Positions 1 through 9,149 are shown, numbered from the stretch's first letter. The stretch is 41,835 nt of DNA from Eggerthellaceae bacterium (GCA_022644775.1 JALCHN010000014.1:1-41835), one strand, 5' to 3'. A program made the numbers and translations. The notes: generated from the sequence alone by a model not told the origin.

Positions 1-52
1 CGACGTGATCGAGATCGAGTTCCGCAACCCGGGCCTCGCCTCGGCGCTCTAG
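1..52 (+). CDS. C-terminal end of an unidentified protein (partial)
   Basis: The frame starting at base 2 is open to a TAG at 50-52 and gives 16 residues ending FRNPGLASAL. A strong hairpin follows 8 bases after the stop, which supports a true gene end. The fragment is too short to assign a family. Confidence 0.45.
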   Translation, partial: DVIEIEFRNPGLASAL

Positions 53-60
53 CGCATCCC

Positions 61-86
61 GCAGGGCCCCGTGCGCGGGGCCCTGC
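61..86 (+). terminator. Terminator-like hairpin after the upstream gene
   Basis: A perfect 10-bp GC-rich stem (61-70 with 77-86) closes a 6-base loop. No T-run follows, so intrinsic termination is plausible but not typical. It separates the partial gene from the histidine operon. Confidence 0.5.
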
Positions 87-94
87 ATGATCGC

Positions 95-164
95 GTGTGA
101 CGACGGGGGCGCGTGATGTTGTCACAACAAGTTGTGACAACATCACGCGCCCCCGTCGTCACAC
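95..164. repeat. 70-bp perfect palindrome, TGTGACAAC family, copy 1
   Basis: Bases 95-128 are the exact reverse complement of 131-164 (34-bp arms) around a 2-base centre. The right half contains a unit beginning TGTGACAAC and ending GTCGTCACA (133-163) that aligns without gaps to the unit at 9150-9180. Related palindromes lie at 14642-14712 and at the right end of the window. All are intergenic. No transposase or coding content is seen, so this looks like a short non-coding palindromic repeat element. Confidence 0.85.
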
Positions 165-205
165 TCCACGCTGCGCTAGTCGTGAGGTTATCGTGCGCGG
201 AGATG

Positions 206-229
206 CTTTAGCGCTCTACCGTGCTAAAG
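206..229. promoter_or_regulatory. Dyad upstream of the his operon (possible operator)
   Basis: CTTTAGC at 206-212 is repeated inverted as GCTAAAG at 223-229 with a 10-base spacer. It lies about 130 bp before the hisZG start, in a 190-bp stretch with no other recognisable content. A role in his regulation is only inferred from position. Confidence 0.35.
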
Positions 230-321
230 TCATGTTTATGAAAGAACGGGACGTCGCCCGCGAACCGCCTGTTCGGGTGCCATTTCGCCAGTCTGCAGCC
301 AAGCGAGCCGCCCGTTCGTTC

Positions 322-327
322 TATACT
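322..327 (+). promoter_or_regulatory. Candidate -10 element of the his operon
   Basis: TATACT lies 31 bp before the hisZG start codon. A convincing -35 box is not visible at the usual spacing, so the assignment is weak. No his leader peptide or T-box motif was found between it and the gene. Confidence 0.3.
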
Positions 328-357
328 AGCGGGACACAGCAGAGGGAAGGATGCGAA

Positions 358-1977
358 ATGAACTTCGTGACACCTGCGGGATTCAGGGACGTCATGCCGC
401 AAGAAGCGCTTCAACGTGAGCACATCGCCAATCGCGTGCAGGAGCTCTTCGCCCACCACGGCTACGCCCCAATCGAAACGCCCACGCTCGAACGCCTGGA
501 CGTGATGGAGACCGCCGGCCACGTGCCCAACGCCCCCTTCAAGCTCTTCGACGCGGCAGGCGATCTTCTTGCCCTGCGTCCCGACGTCACCATGCAGGTG
601 GCCCGCCTGTGCGCCACGCGCCTGCGCGGCCAGGAAGGCCCCTTCAAATTCCGCTACACCCAGCGCGTCTTTCGCGAGGCCGACGCCCGGGCCGCCTCGC
701 GTGAGCTCACGCAGATCGGCCTGGAAAACATCGGTCCCGAAGGCCCCGACGCCGACGCCGAAGTGGTGGGCCTGTTCGCCGAGGCCCTGCGCGCGGCCGG
801 GCTCGAGGGCTTCAAGATCGCGATCGGCACGGTGGGCGTCCTGCGGGCCCTGCTCGAAACCTGCCCGGCCCCGGGCGACTGGAAAAACGAGGTGCTCGCC
901 GCCTACCACGCCTCCGACTTCTTGCGCCTCGACGAGCTCTGCGCCGAAGAGGGCATCCCTACGGCCTTCGCCCGCGCAATCGCCGCGCTGCCCTACATCC
1001 GCGGCGGGGAAGAGGCCATCCAGCAGGCGCGCGACCTGGCCGACCCGCTCGGCTGCGGCCGTGGCCTGGGCGATCTGCAGGTCACCTATGAAAAGCTCTG
1101 CGACGAGGGGCTTTCCGACAACCTTCTCGTCGACTTCAGCATCATGAGCTCGTTCGACTACTACACGGGCATCGTCTTCGAAGCCTTCGCCCCCGACGCG
1201 GGCGCCTCGCTCGGCTCGGGCGGCCGCTACGACGGCATGCTCGCCGCCTACGACGGGGCCCGTCGCCCGGCTGCCGGCTTCGCCTTCTATCTGGAACAGG
1301 TGATGGCGGCGCTCGCCAAGGGTGCGCCCGCGAAGCGGCCCCTGCGCATCGCGGTCCCCAAAGGCTCGCTCAACGCCGACACGATCCGCGTCCTCGCCGA
1401 AGCCGGGCTCGACACCACGGGGCTCGACGACCCGGGCCGCAAGCTCATCATCTCGAACCCCGGGGTCGACTTCGTCATCGTCCGCCCCACCGACGCGCCC
1501 GTCTTCACGGCGCTCGGCGGCTGCGACTGCGGCATCTGCGGCAAGGACAGCATCGTCGAAGCCGATGCCGACCTGGTGGAGCTCGTCGATCTCGCGTTCG
1601 GCGGCTGCCGCTTCGTCGTGGCCCAGCCCAAGGGCGCCACGCCGGCGGTCGAAGAGCGCTACCGCAAGCTCGGCTCGATCCGCGTGACCACCAAGTACCC
1701 GCGCATCACCAAGGCCTACTTCGACAAGATCGGCATGCAGGTCGACATCATCAAGCTGCACGGCAACATCGAGCTCGGCCCGCTCATCGGCCTGTCCGAA
1801 CGCATCGTCGACATCACCGCGACGGGCACCACCCTGCGCGAGAACAATCTGGAAGTGGTCGACGAGGTCATGCCCTCGACGGCCCGCTTCTTCGCCAACC
1901 CCTGCGCGTTCCGCACCGACGAGCGCGTGGTCAAGCTGGCCCGAATCCTGAAATCGAACGTGAACGGCAAGGAGTAG
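358..1977 (+). CDS. hisZG: HisZ-HisG fusion: ATP phosphoribosyltransferase, regulatory plus catalytic domains
   Basis: First step of histidine biosynthesis: ATP plus PRPP gives phosphoribosyl-ATP. The 539-residue protein has an N-terminal HisZ domain (about 1-320), related to class II histidyl-tRNA synthetase, with RPDVTMQVARL and ELTQIGLENIG. It continues without a break into a short-form HisG domain (about 327-539) with AVPKGSL near the start, GICGKDSIVE, and the PRPP-binding stretch VDITATGTTLRENN. Short HisG normally needs a separate HisZ partner; here both are one polypeptide. The open frame extends upstream to 97, but that part runs through the palindrome. The ATG at 358 has a GGGAAGGA ribosome site and begins where HisZ homology begins. 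It is the first gene of the his operon. Confidence 0.93.
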   Translation: MNFVTPAGFRDVMPQEALQREHIANRVQELFAHHGYAPIETPTLERLDVMETAGHVPNAPFKLFDAAGDLLALRPDVTMQVARLCATRLRGQEGPFKFRYTQRVFREADARAASRELTQIGLENIGPEGPDADAEVVGLFAEALRAAGLEGFKIAIGTVGVLRALLETCPAPGDWKNEVLAAYHASDFLRLDELCAEEGIPTAFARAIAALPYIRGGEEAIQQARDLADPLGCGRGLGDLQVTYEKLCDEGLSDNLLVDFSIMSSFDYYTGIVFEAFAPDAGASLGSGGRYDGMLAAYDGARRPAAGFAFYLEQVMAALAKGAPAKRPLRIAVPKGSLNADTIRVLAEAGLDTTGLDDPGRKLIISNPGVDFVIVRPTDAPVFTALGGCDCGICGKDSIVEADADLVELVDLAFGGCRFVVAQPKGATPAVEERYRKLGSIRVTTKYPRITKAYFDKIGMQVDIIKLHGNIELGPLIGLSERIVDITATGTTLRENNLEVVDEVMPSTARFFANPCAFRTDERVVKLARILKSNVNGKE

Positions 1978-1981
1978 AAAC

Positions 1982-3298
1982 ATGCGTCGCGTCATTCTTT
2001 CCCAAGGCGAAACCTTCAGCAACGATCACCTGCAGCGCACGAGCGCCTTCAACGCGGGCGCCCTCGAAGCGGCCACCAACATCGTGTCCCGCGTGCGCGA
2101 AGAGGGCGACGCCGCCCTGCGCGATCTCACCGCCAAGTTCGACGGCGTGGAAATCGAGGACTTCCGCGTGAGCCAGGAGGCCATCGACGCAGCGATCGCC
2201 CAGATCGACCCGCATCTGCAGAAGTCGCTCGCGCAGGCCGCGCGCCAGATCCGCGCGTTCCACGAGCGCCAGAAGCAGCAGAGCTGGTTTTCCGTGCGCG
2301 CCGACGGTGCCCTGGTGGGCAGCAAGGTCGAGCCCATCGAATCGGTGGGCATCTACGCCCCGGGCGGCCGCGCCCTCTACCCCTCGACCGTGCTCATGAA
2401 CGCGATTCCGGCGCACGTGGCCGGCGTGTCGCGCATCGCGTTGTGCACCCCGCCCACCAAGGACGGCAGCCTCGACCCGGCCGTGCTCGAGGCGGCGCGC
2501 CTGGCGGGCATTACCGAAATCTACACGGTGGGCGGCGCCCAGGCCATCGCCGCGCTCGCCTACGGCACCGAATCTATCGCCCCGGTCTCGAAGATCACCG
2601 GCCCGGGCAACGCCTTCGTGGCCGCCGCCAAGAAGATCGTGTCCGGCGACGTGGGCATCGACATGATCGCCGGCCCTTCCGAAGTCTGCGTCGTGGCCGA
2701 CGAGACCGCCGACCCCAAGATGGTTGCGATCGACCTCATGGCCCAGGCCGAGCACGACCCGCTGGCCAGCTGCTACCTGGTGACCTTCAGCACCGCCTAC
2801 GCCGACGAAGTGGAAGCCAACATCGCCGATCACATGAAGCGCTCCAAGCGCGCCGAGATCACCGCGGCCTCGCTCGAGCACGGCCTCATCGTCGTCGTGC
2901 CCGATATGGCCACCGCCATGGAAGCCGTCAACGTCATCGCCCCCGAGCACTTGGAGCTCCACATCGCCGACCCCATGGCCCAGCTGGGCGCCGTGCGCAA
3001 CGCCGGCGCGATCTTCCTGGGCGAATGGACCCCGGAAGCTGTGGGCGACTACGTGGCCGGCCCCAACCATACCCTGCCGACCGGCGGCACGGCCCGCTTC
3101 TCGAGCCCGCTTTCGGTGGACGACTTCATCAAGAAGTCGAGCGTGATCCAGTACACGCCCGCCGCGCTCGCCCGCGACGGCGAGGCCATCGTGGCGATCG
3201 CCGATCGCGAGGGCCTGTGGAGCCACGCCGAAAGCGTGCGCCTGCGCCTGGCCGAGCTGCCCGACAACGTGAAGATCCAGGAACCGGAAGATGAGTAG
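1982..3298 (+). CDS. hisD: Histidinol dehydrogenase
   Basis: Catalyses the last two steps of histidine synthesis, histidinol to histidine via histidinal, using NAD and zinc. The 438-residue length is typical. Family signatures in order are PGGRALYPSTVLMNA, ITGPGNAFVAAAKK, DMIAGPSEV, QAEHDPLA, APEHLELH, PTGGTARFSSPLSV and HAESVRLRL; the Gln and His of QAEHD and a late His are the expected zinc ligands. The ribosome site AAGGAG (1969-1974) overlaps the hisZG stop, so the two genes are translationally linked. The end overlaps hisC by 8 bases. Confidence 0.96.
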   Translation: MRRVILSQGETFSNDHLQRTSAFNAGALEAATNIVSRVREEGDAALRDLTAKFDGVEIEDFRVSQEAIDAAIAQIDPHLQKSLAQAARQIRAFHERQKQQSWFSVRADGALVGSKVEPIESVGIYAPGGRALYPSTVLMNAIPAHVAGVSRIALCTPPTKDGSLDPAVLEAARLAGITEIYTVGGAQAIAALAYGTESIAPVSKITGPGNAFVAAAKKIVSGDVGIDMIAGPSEVCVVADETADPKMVAIDLMAQAEHDPLASCYLVTFSTAYADEVEANIADHMKRSKRAEITAASLEHGLIVVVPDMATAMEAVNVIAPEHLELHIADPMAQLGAVRNAGAIFLGEWTPEAVGDYVAGPNHTLPTGGTARFSSPLSVDDFIKKSSVIQYTPAALARDGEAIVAIADREGLWSHAESVRLRLAELPDNVKIQEPEDE

Positions 3299-4367
3299 CC
3301 TGCGCGCCAACCCCCTGCTCGACGGGATCGAGCCCTACGACCCCAAGTACCTGCCGGCCCGCGTGATGATCTCGGCCAACGAGAACACCACCGACGTGCC
3401 GGCCCCGGTGCGCGAGGCCGTGCTCGCCCGCCTGGCCGCGCTGCCCTTCAACCGCTATCCCGATCCCCTGGCCAACGACCTGCGCGACGCGGTGGCCGCC
3501 GCCTGGGGGCTCGAGCGCGGCAACGTGATCATGGGCAACGGCGGCGACGAGCTGCTCTTCAACCTGGCCCTCGCCTTCGGCGGGGAGGGCAACGCCCTTC
3601 TGAACGTTCCGCCCACCTTTTCGGTCTACGAAAACAATGCCCGGCTCACGGGCACGCGCGTGATCGACGTCCCGCGCCGCGCCGATTTCTCCGTCGACGG
3701 AGACGCCGTGGTCGCGCGCGCCTCCCAGGGCGACGTGGGCCTCGTCATCATCACGAGCCCCAACAACCCCACGGGCACCCTGGCCGGCCGCGCCTTCGTC
3801 CGCCGCCTGCTCGAGGCCACGCGCGCGGTCGTGTTGGTCGACGAAGCCTACAGCGAGTTCGCCGCCCCCGGATCGAGCGTGGTCGACATGGTTCCCGCCT
3901 ACGAGAACCTCGTCGTTTTGCGCACCTTTTCCAAGGCCTACGCCCTGGCCGGCGTGCGCATGGGCTACCTGCTCACGTCGCCTTCGGTCGTCACCGAGCT
4001 CACCCGGGTGCGCCAGCCCTATTCGGTCGACGCGGTTTCGCAGGCCATCGCGCTCGAAGTGGTGAAGCGCCGCGAGGCCTTCGCGCCCGTCATCGAGCGC
4101 ATCAAGGCCCAGCGCGCGGTGCTCTTCGAAGGCATCAACGCCCTGCCCGGCGCCACCGCCTACCCCAGCGAGGCCAACTTCCTGCTGGTGAAGATCGACG
4201 ACGCGATCGACGCGGGCGCCGTGTGGCAGCGCCTCTACGACGCGGGCGTGCTCGTGCGCGACTTCAGCCGCGGGCCCCTCACGCGCAACTGCCTGCGCGT
4301 GAGCGTGGGCACCCCCGAAGAGGACGCCGTCTTCCTTTCCGCATTCGCCGACGCCCTGAAAGGATAG
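3291..4367 (+). CDS. hisC: Histidinol-phosphate aminotransferase
   Basis: PLP-dependent class II aminotransferase converting imidazole-acetol phosphate and glutamate to histidinol phosphate. The 358-residue protein has the family signatures ISANENTTDVP near the N-terminus, SPNNPTG, DEAYSEF, and TFSKAYALAGVRMGY, where Lys215 is the Schiff-base lysine. A C-terminal Arg in NCLRVSVGTPEED matches the carboxylate-binding region. The start overlaps the end of hisD by 8 bases, and hisB begins 3 bases after the stop. Confidence 0.96.
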   Translation: MSSLRANPLLDGIEPYDPKYLPARVMISANENTTDVPAPVREAVLARLAALPFNRYPDPLANDLRDAVAAAWGLERGNVIMGNGGDELLFNLALAFGGEGNALLNVPPTFSVYENNARLTGTRVIDVPRRADFSVDGDAVVARASQGDVGLVIITSPNNPTGTLAGRAFVRRLLEATRAVVLVDEAYSEFAAPGSSVVDMVPAYENLVVLRTFSKAYALAGVRMGYLLTSPSVVTELTRVRQPYSVDAVSQAIALEVVKRREAFAPVIERIKAQRAVLFEGINALPGATAYPSEANFLLVKIDDAIDAGAVWQRLYDAGVLVRDFSRGPLTRNCLRVSVGTPEEDAVFLSAFADALKG

Positions 4368-4369
4368 CC

Positions 4370-4987
4370 ATGGAAGCAGAAGCCTTCGCGATCGACGGCG
4401 CCCGCAGCGCCCGCGTGTCCCGCACCACCAAGGAAACCGACATCCAGATTGCGCTCGACCTCGACGGGGTGGGGCGCACGCGCATCGACACGGGCGTGCC
4501 CTTCTTCGACCACATGCTCGATGCCTTCGGCCGCCACGGTCTGGTCGACCTCGACGTGCATGCCAAGGGCGACATCGAAGTCGACGCCCACCACACGGTC
4601 GAAGACACGGGCATCGTGCTGGGCCAGGCGGTCGCGCAGGCCTTGGGCGACAAGCGCGGCATCGTGCGCTTCGGCACCTCGTTCGTGCCCATGGACGAAA
4701 GCCTGGTGCAGGCCTCGCTCGACATTTCGGGCCGCGGCCAGCTGCATTACGCGGTCGACGTGCCCCTGCAGATGCTCGGCATTTTCGACACCTCGCTTGC
4801 CAAGGAATTCTTCATCGCGTTCGCGACCAACGCGGGCATCACGCTGCACGTGCGCGAGCTCGCCGGCGAGAACGCCCATCATATCGTGGAAGCCTCGTTC
4901 AAGGCGGTGGGCCGCGCCCTCTGCGACGCCACGCGCGTGAACCCCCGCATCGCCGGCGAGCTCCCGTCGACGAAAGGAGCGCTGTAG
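4370..4987 (+). CDS. hisB: Imidazoleglycerol-phosphate dehydratase (monofunctional)
   Basis: Manganese-dependent dehydration of imidazoleglycerol phosphate to imidazole-acetol phosphate. The 205-residue length is that of the monofunctional form; there is no fused histidinol-phosphatase domain. Signatures are GVPFFDHMLDAFGRHG, DAHHTVEDTGI and the second metal motif NAHHIVEASFKA. The ATG at 4370 was chosen over a longer upstream frame because it follows the hisC stop directly, has an AAAGGA site at 4359-4364, and starts at the usual family position. No separate histidinol-phosphatase gene is visible in the window. Confidence 0.96.
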   Translation: MEAEAFAIDGARSARVSRTTKETDIQIALDLDGVGRTRIDTGVPFFDHMLDAFGRHGLVDLDVHAKGDIEVDAHHTVEDTGIVLGQAVAQALGDKRGIVRFGTSFVPMDESLVQASLDISGRGQLHYAVDVPLQMLGIFDTSLAKEFFIAFATNAGITLHVRELAGENAHHIVEASFKAVGRALCDATRVNPRIAGELPSTKGAL

Positions 4988-4988
4988 C

Positions 4989-5639
4989 ATGTCCGAAGCG
5001 AAGATCGCGGTCGTCGACTACTGCAAAGGGAACCTGAAGAGCGTCGAGCGGGGCCTGCGCTTCGTGGGCGGCCGTGGCGCGCAGATCACAGCCGATCCCG
5101 AAGAGATCGCTGCCGCCGACGCCATCGTGCTGCCGGGTGTGGGCGCTTACGCCGACGCCTCCCGCTTCATGCAGGACAGCGGCCAGATGGACGTCGTGCG
5201 CGACAAGATCCATGCGGGCACGCCCTTTTTGGGCATCTGCCTGGGCGAGCACCTGCTCTTCACCGAAGGCGTGGAAGGTGCGCCGGAAGGCCGGCCGGCG
5301 GTGGGTTTGGGCATCGTGCCGGGCGTGGTGGAGCGCATGCCGCGCCATGACGCCGCGGGCAAGAGCTACAAGGTCCCGCACGTGGGCTGGAACACGGTCG
5401 ATCAGGCGGAAGGCTGCGACACGCCCCTGCTCGCCGGCATCTCCGACCACGAGTATTTCTACTTCACCCATAGCTACATCGCCCCGGTCAACCCCTGCAC
5501 CCAGGCCACGACCACCCATGCGGCCACCTTCCCCTGCGTGATCGATTGGCACCACACGGCCTTCGGCGTGCAGTTCCACCCCGAAAAATCCTCCGATGCC
5601 GGCATGGCGGTGCTCAAGAACTTCCTCGCGCTCATCTAG
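4989..5639 (+). CDS. hisH: Imidazole glycerol phosphate synthase, glutamine amidotransferase subunit
   Basis: Class I glutaminase that supplies ammonia to HisF. The 216-residue protein has the triad expected for the family: nucleophile Cys84 in GICLGEH, and His197 with Glu199 in FHPEKS. Other signatures are VLPGVGAYADA, PHVGWNTVD and YFTHSY. The nucleophile loop reads GEHLLF where GMQLLF is common, a mild variation. It starts 1 base after the hisB stop. HisF is two genes downstream, with hisA between them. Confidence 0.95.
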   Translation: MSEAKIAVVDYCKGNLKSVERGLRFVGGRGAQITADPEEIAAADAIVLPGVGAYADASRFMQDSGQMDVVRDKIHAGTPFLGICLGEHLLFTEGVEGAPEGRPAVGLGIVPGVVERMPRHDAAGKSYKVPHVGWNTVDQAEGCDTPLLAGISDHEYFYFTHSYIAPVNPCTQATTTHAATFPCVIDWHHTAFGVQFHPEKSSDAGMAVLKNFLALI

Positions 5640-5688
5640 GGCGCCCGCAGCGAGCGTCGTGTCCCTGCAAGCAAGAAAGGCTTACCTT

Positions 5689-6414
5689 ATGGACCTGCTT
5701 CCCGCAATCGACATCCTCGACGGAGCGGCCGTGCGCCTGGCCAAGGGCGACTACGCGCGCGTGACGGTCTACAACGCCAGCCCCGTCGACCAGGCCAAGG
5801 AATTCGAGCAGAAGGGCGCCCGCTGGATCCACGTGGTCGACCTCAACGGCGCCCGGTCGGGCTCCCCGGAAAACATCGATTTGGTCGAGAGAATCGTCAC
5901 CCAGACCTCCCTTTCGGTGGAAGTGGGCGGCGGCGTGCGCGCGATCGACACGATCGCCCGGCTCGTCGACGCCGGCGCGGCCCGGGTGGTGCTGGGCACC
6001 AAGCTCGTGACCGACAAGGAATTCGCCCAGGCTGCGGTCGAAGACTTCGGTGACGCGCTCACCGCCGGCATCGACGCCAAGGGCGGGGAAGTGGCCATCC
6101 AGGGCTGGCGCGAGGGCGCGGGCGTCCCGGCGGCCGATTTGGTGCGCGAGATGGGCGCCATGGGCTATCGTCACCTGGTCTTCACCGACATCGCTCGCGA
6201 CGGCATGCAGACCGGCATCGACGCGGCGGCCTACGAGCGCATCGCTTCCGCCTTCGGCCACCCCGTCATCGCGAGCGGCGGCGTGGCCACGATCGACGAC
6301 GTGCGGGCCCTGCGCGCGGTGGCCAGCTCGATCGAAGGCGTGATCACCGGCCGGGCGGTCTACGAAGGCACGCTCGATCTGGAAGAGGCCCTCGCCCTGT
6401 GCGCGGACCTATAG
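5689..6414 (+). CDS. hisA: ProFAR isomerase (phosphoribosylformimino-AICAR-P isomerase)
   Basis: TIM-barrel isomerase converting ProFAR to PRFAR. The 241-residue protein starts [17 protein letters not shown], with the catalytic Asp in AID. Other signatures are [32 protein letters not shown], the second catalytic Asp in [12 protein letters not shown], and IASGGV. The ATG at 5689 was chosen over a longer open frame because AAGAAAGG lies 8 bases before it and the barrel begins immediately after. The 49-base gap after hisH contains nothing else recognisable. Confidence 0.95.
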   Translation: MDLLPAIDILDGAAVRLAKGDYARVTVYNASPVDQAKEFEQKGARWIHVVDLNGARSGSPENIDLVERIVTQTSLSVEVGGGVRAIDTIARLVDAGAARVVLGTKLVTDKEFAQAAVEDFGDALTAGIDAKGGEVAIQGWREGAGVPAADLVREMGAMGYRHLVFTDIARDGMQTGIDAAAYERIASAFGHPVIASGGVATIDDVRALRAVASSIEGVITGRAVYEGTLDLEEALALCADL

Positions 6415-6415
6415 C

Positions 6416-6444
6416 GAGTCGAAGGGGTCGCATCTCTTCGACTC
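6416..6444 (+). other. Intercistronic hairpin between hisA and hisF
   Basis: GAGTCGAAG (6416-6424) pairs with CTTCGACTC (6436-6444) around an 11-base loop. No T-run follows, so it is more likely to affect RNA processing or stability than to terminate transcription. Confidence 0.45.
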
Positions 6445-6466
6445 ACGGGAGAGTAAGGAGCTATCC

Positions 6467-7231
6467 ATGCTTGCAAAACGCGTAATTCCCTGCCTCGACG
6501 TGAAAGACGGGCGCGTGGTGAAGGGCGTGAACTTCGTCAACCTGCGCGATGCGGGCGACCCGATCGAGCTTGCCTGCCGCTACGACGAGCAGAAGGCCGA
6601 CGAGGTCGTCTTCCTCGACATCACGGCCACCCACGAAGGCCGCAAGACCACGGTCGACATGGCGTCGCGCGCCAGCGAGCAGCTCCACCTGCCCTACTGC
6701 GTGGGCGGGGGCTTCCGTTCGGTCGACGACATCCGCACGATGATCGCCGCCGGCGCCGACAAGGTGTCGGTGAACTCCGCCGCCGTCGATGACCCCTCGA
6801 TCATCACGCGGGCGGCTGAAGCCTTCGGCAGCCAGGCCATCCTGTGCGCGATCGACGCCAAGCAGATGCCGGGCAACCCCAACAAGTGGGAGGTCTACGT
6901 GCACGGCGGCCGCCAGAACACCCACATCGACGCCGTGGAATGGGCCGCCGAAGTGGCCAAGCGCGGCGCCGGGGAGATCCTGCTCACGAGCATGGACCGC
7001 GACGGCAGCAAGGACGGCTTCGACATCCCGCTTACGCGCGCGGTGGCCCGCGCCGTCGAGATTCCCGTCATCGCGAGCGGCGGCGTGGGCACCTTGGAGC
7101 ACTTCGCGGAAGGCATCGTCGACGGCGAGGCCGACGCGGTGCTTGCGGCGAGCGTGTTCCATTTCGGCACGTTCACGGTGCGCCAGGTGAAGGAATACCT
7201 GCGCAGCCAGGGCATTCCCGTGCGCCTGTAG
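6467..7231 (+). CDS. hisF: Imidazole glycerol phosphate synthase, cyclase subunit
   Basis: Uses ammonia from HisH to turn PRFAR into imidazoleglycerol phosphate and AICAR. The 254-residue TIM barrel starts [20 protein letters not shown], holding the first catalytic Asp. It continues with [32 protein letters not shown], the second catalytic Asp in [20 protein letters not shown] and IASGGVG. AAGGAG lies 8 bases before the ATG. It is the last recognised biosynthetic gene of the contiguous his operon. Confidence 0.96.
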   Translation: MLAKRVIPCLDVKDGRVVKGVNFVNLRDAGDPIELACRYDEQKADEVVFLDITATHEGRKTTVDMASRASEQLHLPYCVGGGFRSVDDIRTMIAAGADKVSVNSAAVDDPSIITRAAEAFGSQAILCAIDAKQMPGNPNKWEVYVHGGRQNTHIDAVEWAAEVAKRGAGEILLTSMDRDGSKDGFDIPLTRAVARAVEIPVIASGGVGTLEHFAEGIVDGEADAVLAASVFHFGTFTVRQVKEYLRSQGIPVRL

Positions 7232-7251
7232 CGATCGGCGAAGGAGAGCGC

Positions 7252-7524
7252 ATGTACGTTTCGGACCATCAGAGCGTGGCGGTAGTGTGGCACGACCGCT
7301 GCATCGGCAAGTTGGCCTGCAAGTGGGTCACCTTGCCGGGCGCGAAGGGCGTGAAGCTGCAGACCTGGGAGGGCACGGTGCTCAACGTGCCCATGAAGGC
7401 CCCGTCGCTGGTGGAAGCCGACGTGCGCATCCGCGTGATCATGGCCAACCACGGCATCGCCGGCTACCGCTACGAGAACGGCGACGCCTACCGCAACATC
7501 ACGATTCCGCCGACCAAGGGCTAG
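7252..7524 (+). CDS. Small protein of unknown function at the end of the his operon
   Basis: A 90-residue reading frame with a strong ribosome site (AAGGAG, 7241-7246) starts 20 bases after hisF, and the operon terminator follows it. The predicted protein is soluble, with no signal peptide or membrane segment, and alternating hydrophobic and polar stretches that suggest a beta-rich fold. I recognise no domain. It contains two Cys (17 and 23) and a Tyr-rich stretch [12 protein letters not shown] near the C-terminus. Its position implies co-transcription with histidine synthesis, but not a role in it. The gene itself is well supported by spacing, codon use and terminator. Confidence 0.75.
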   Translation: MYVSDHQSVAVVWHDRCIGKLACKWVTLPGAKGVKLQTWEGTVLNVPMKAPSLVEADVRIRVIMANHGIAGYRYENGDAYRNITIPPTKG

Positions 7525-7564
7525 GGCGCGGCGCCGGCGCGCTTCCCGCTCTACGTTCACGAAG

Positions 7565-7595
7565 GGCCGCTTGCCATGGGCAGGCGGCCATTTTT
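7565..7595 (+). terminator. Rho-independent terminator of the his operon
   Basis: GGCCGCTTGCC (7565-7575) pairs with GGCAGGCGGCC (7579-7589), with one G-U pair and a 3-base loop, followed by TTTTT at 7591-7595. Confidence 0.85.
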
Positions 7596-7663
7596 GTGGA
7601 GAGGGCCCGCGCCCAAGAGGCCGTCTGCGTCGTTTCGCACCTTGTTTCAGACTAATCCACGTC

Positions 7664-7713
7664 AATCGACTTGAAAAAAATGATATATTCGAATCAAAGA
7701 AACCAAGCCGATT
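7664..7713. promoter_or_regulatory. Near-palindromic half-sites upstream of the MocR gene
   Basis: AATCGACTTG (7664-7673) and CAAGCCGATT (7704-7713) are inverted repeats matching at 9 of 10 positions with a 30-base spacer. The spacer contains the AT-rich TGATATATTC, a candidate -10 region. The position just before the regulator start fits autoregulation, but this is inferred. Confidence 0.4.
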
Positions 7714-7726
7714 GAAAGAAGATAAC

Positions 7727-9133
7727 GTGCGCACCTACGACATGGACCAGCGCGGCCGCTACGCGAAATACGAGTACCTCTACCGGTGCCTGCGCGCCGA
7801 CGTCCGGTCGGGCACGATCGCCGCCAACACCCGCCTGCCTTCGAAGCGCGACCTGGCGCGCGAGATGGGCGTGAGCGTGAGCACGGTCGAGCACGCCCTC
7901 GACCTGCTCGTGAGCGAGGGCTACCTCCAGCCGCGACCGGGCAGCGGCTACTACGTCCTGCCCGTGCGCACCGGCACCGCCCCCGCCGAGCGTGCGCCCC
8001 GCGAGGCCGAAGCCGCCCCGCAGGTCTTCGACGCCAACGCCAACCGCATGGGCGTGCAGCTCTTTCCCTCCACCACTTGGGTGCGCTGCATGCGCCGCGT
8101 CCTTTCGGCCCAGAACCCCGAGCTCTTCGACACGGTGCCCCTGCCCGGTCTCTACCTGCTGCGGCGCGAGATCGCCGACCACCTTTTCGAGACGCGCGGC
8201 ATGGTCGTCGACCCCGACAACGTGGTGGTGGGCGCCGGTACCGAGTTCCTCTACAGCCGCCTGATCCGCATGCTCGGCGACCGGCCCCATATCGCCACGG
8301 CCGACATCTATTCGAACAACTTGGTCCAGCTCACGCGGGCGAGCGGCGCCATTTGGTCGTTCGTCCACACCGACTTCCATGGCATGCGCACCGACGAAGT
8401 GGAGGGCACGGGCGCGCGCATCGTGCACGTGTCGCCGGCGAACCTCTTCCCGATCGGCGCCGTTCTGCCGCAGAGCCGCCGCGAGGAACTGCTCTCCTGG
8501 GTGCACGCCAAGCCCCGCCGGCTCATCGTGGAAGACGACTACGACAGCGAGCTGCGCTACACGGGCCGCGCCCTGCCCACGCTGTTCGCCCAGGACGCGA
8601 TGGACAAGGTGGTCTACATGAACACCTTTTCCAAAACGCTCGTGCCGTCGGTGCGGATCTCCTACATGGTTCTGCCGCCCGATCTGGCCGACATCTACCA
8701 GCATCAGGCCGGCTTCTATTCCTGCACGGTGTCGAGCTTCGAGCAGGCGGCGCTCGCCGAATTCATGGCGCGCGGCCACTTCCGCCGGCACGTCAACCAG
8801 CTGCGCCGCTACTACCGGGCCCAGCGCGACGCCTTCGTCGCGGCGATCGAGGGCTCGCGCCTGTCCCGCATCGTGGAAATCCTGCCCATGCAGGTGGGCA
8901 CCCACATGATGCTTTCGGTCGACACGCGTAAAAGCGACGACGAGGTCGTGGAGGCGGCCCATGCCCGTCACCTGCGGCTCGACATGCTCTCGTCGCATGC
9001 CGTGCGGCCCACGGCAGACCGGGCCCACTACGTGATCTTGAACATCGCCAGCGTCGAGCGAGAGCGCATTCCCAGCATTGTGGCCCTGCTCGAAGACGTC
9101 TTCGCCGACGACGTGGCCCGCGCCGAAGCGTGA
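7727..9133 (+). CDS. MocR-type (GntR family) regulator with aminotransferase-like domain
   Basis: An N-terminal winged helix-turn-helix of the GntR type (about 15-80, [20 protein letters not shown]) is joined to a fold-type I aminotransferase-like domain (about 110-460). The PLP-binding region is kept: [11 protein letters not shown], then [12 protein letters not shown] with Lys303 as the likely PLP lysine. Such proteins sense PLP, an amino acid or an amine and control a nearby gene. The GTG at 7727 was chosen because GAAAGAAG lies 5-6 bases before it; an ATG at 7742 has no such site. The adjacent aldehyde and alcohol dehydrogenases are the likeliest targets. Confidence 0.88.
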   Translation: MRTYDMDQRGRYAKYEYLYRCLRADVRSGTIAANTRLPSKRDLAREMGVSVSTVEHALDLLVSEGYLQPRPGSGYYVLPVRTGTAPAERAPREAEAAPQVFDANANRMGVQLFPSTTWVRCMRRVLSAQNPELFDTVPLPGLYLLRREIADHLFETRGMVVDPDNVVVGAGTEFLYSRLIRMLGDRPHIATADIYSNNLVQLTRASGAIWSFVHTDFHGMRTDEVEGTGARIVHVSPANLFPIGAVLPQSRREELLSWVHAKPRRLIVEDDYDSELRYTGRALPTLFAQDAMDKVVYMNTFSKTLVPSVRISYMVLPPDLADIYQHQAGFYSCTVSSFEQAALAEFMARGHFRRHVNQLRRYYRAQRDAFVAAIEGSRLSRIVEILPMQVGTHMMLSVDTRKSDDEVVEAAHARHLRLDMLSSHAVRPTADRAHYVILNIASVERERIPSIVALLEDVFADDVARAEA

Positions 9134-9149
9134 GGGCAGGGCGCCTGCC

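Noticed and set aside
95-164. Palindrome as a terminator of the upstream gene
   Set aside because: A separate hairpin at 61-86 already follows that gene, there is no T-run, and the same unit recurs between unrelated genes.
97-357. Upstream extension of the hisZG frame to a GTG at 97
   Set aside because: It would translate the palindrome and the candidate promoter. The ribosome site and the family start are at 358.
208-4990. Long minus-strand frames opposite the his genes
   Set aside because: They mirror plus-strand genes with strong family signatures, lack ribosome sites and have no recognisable domains.
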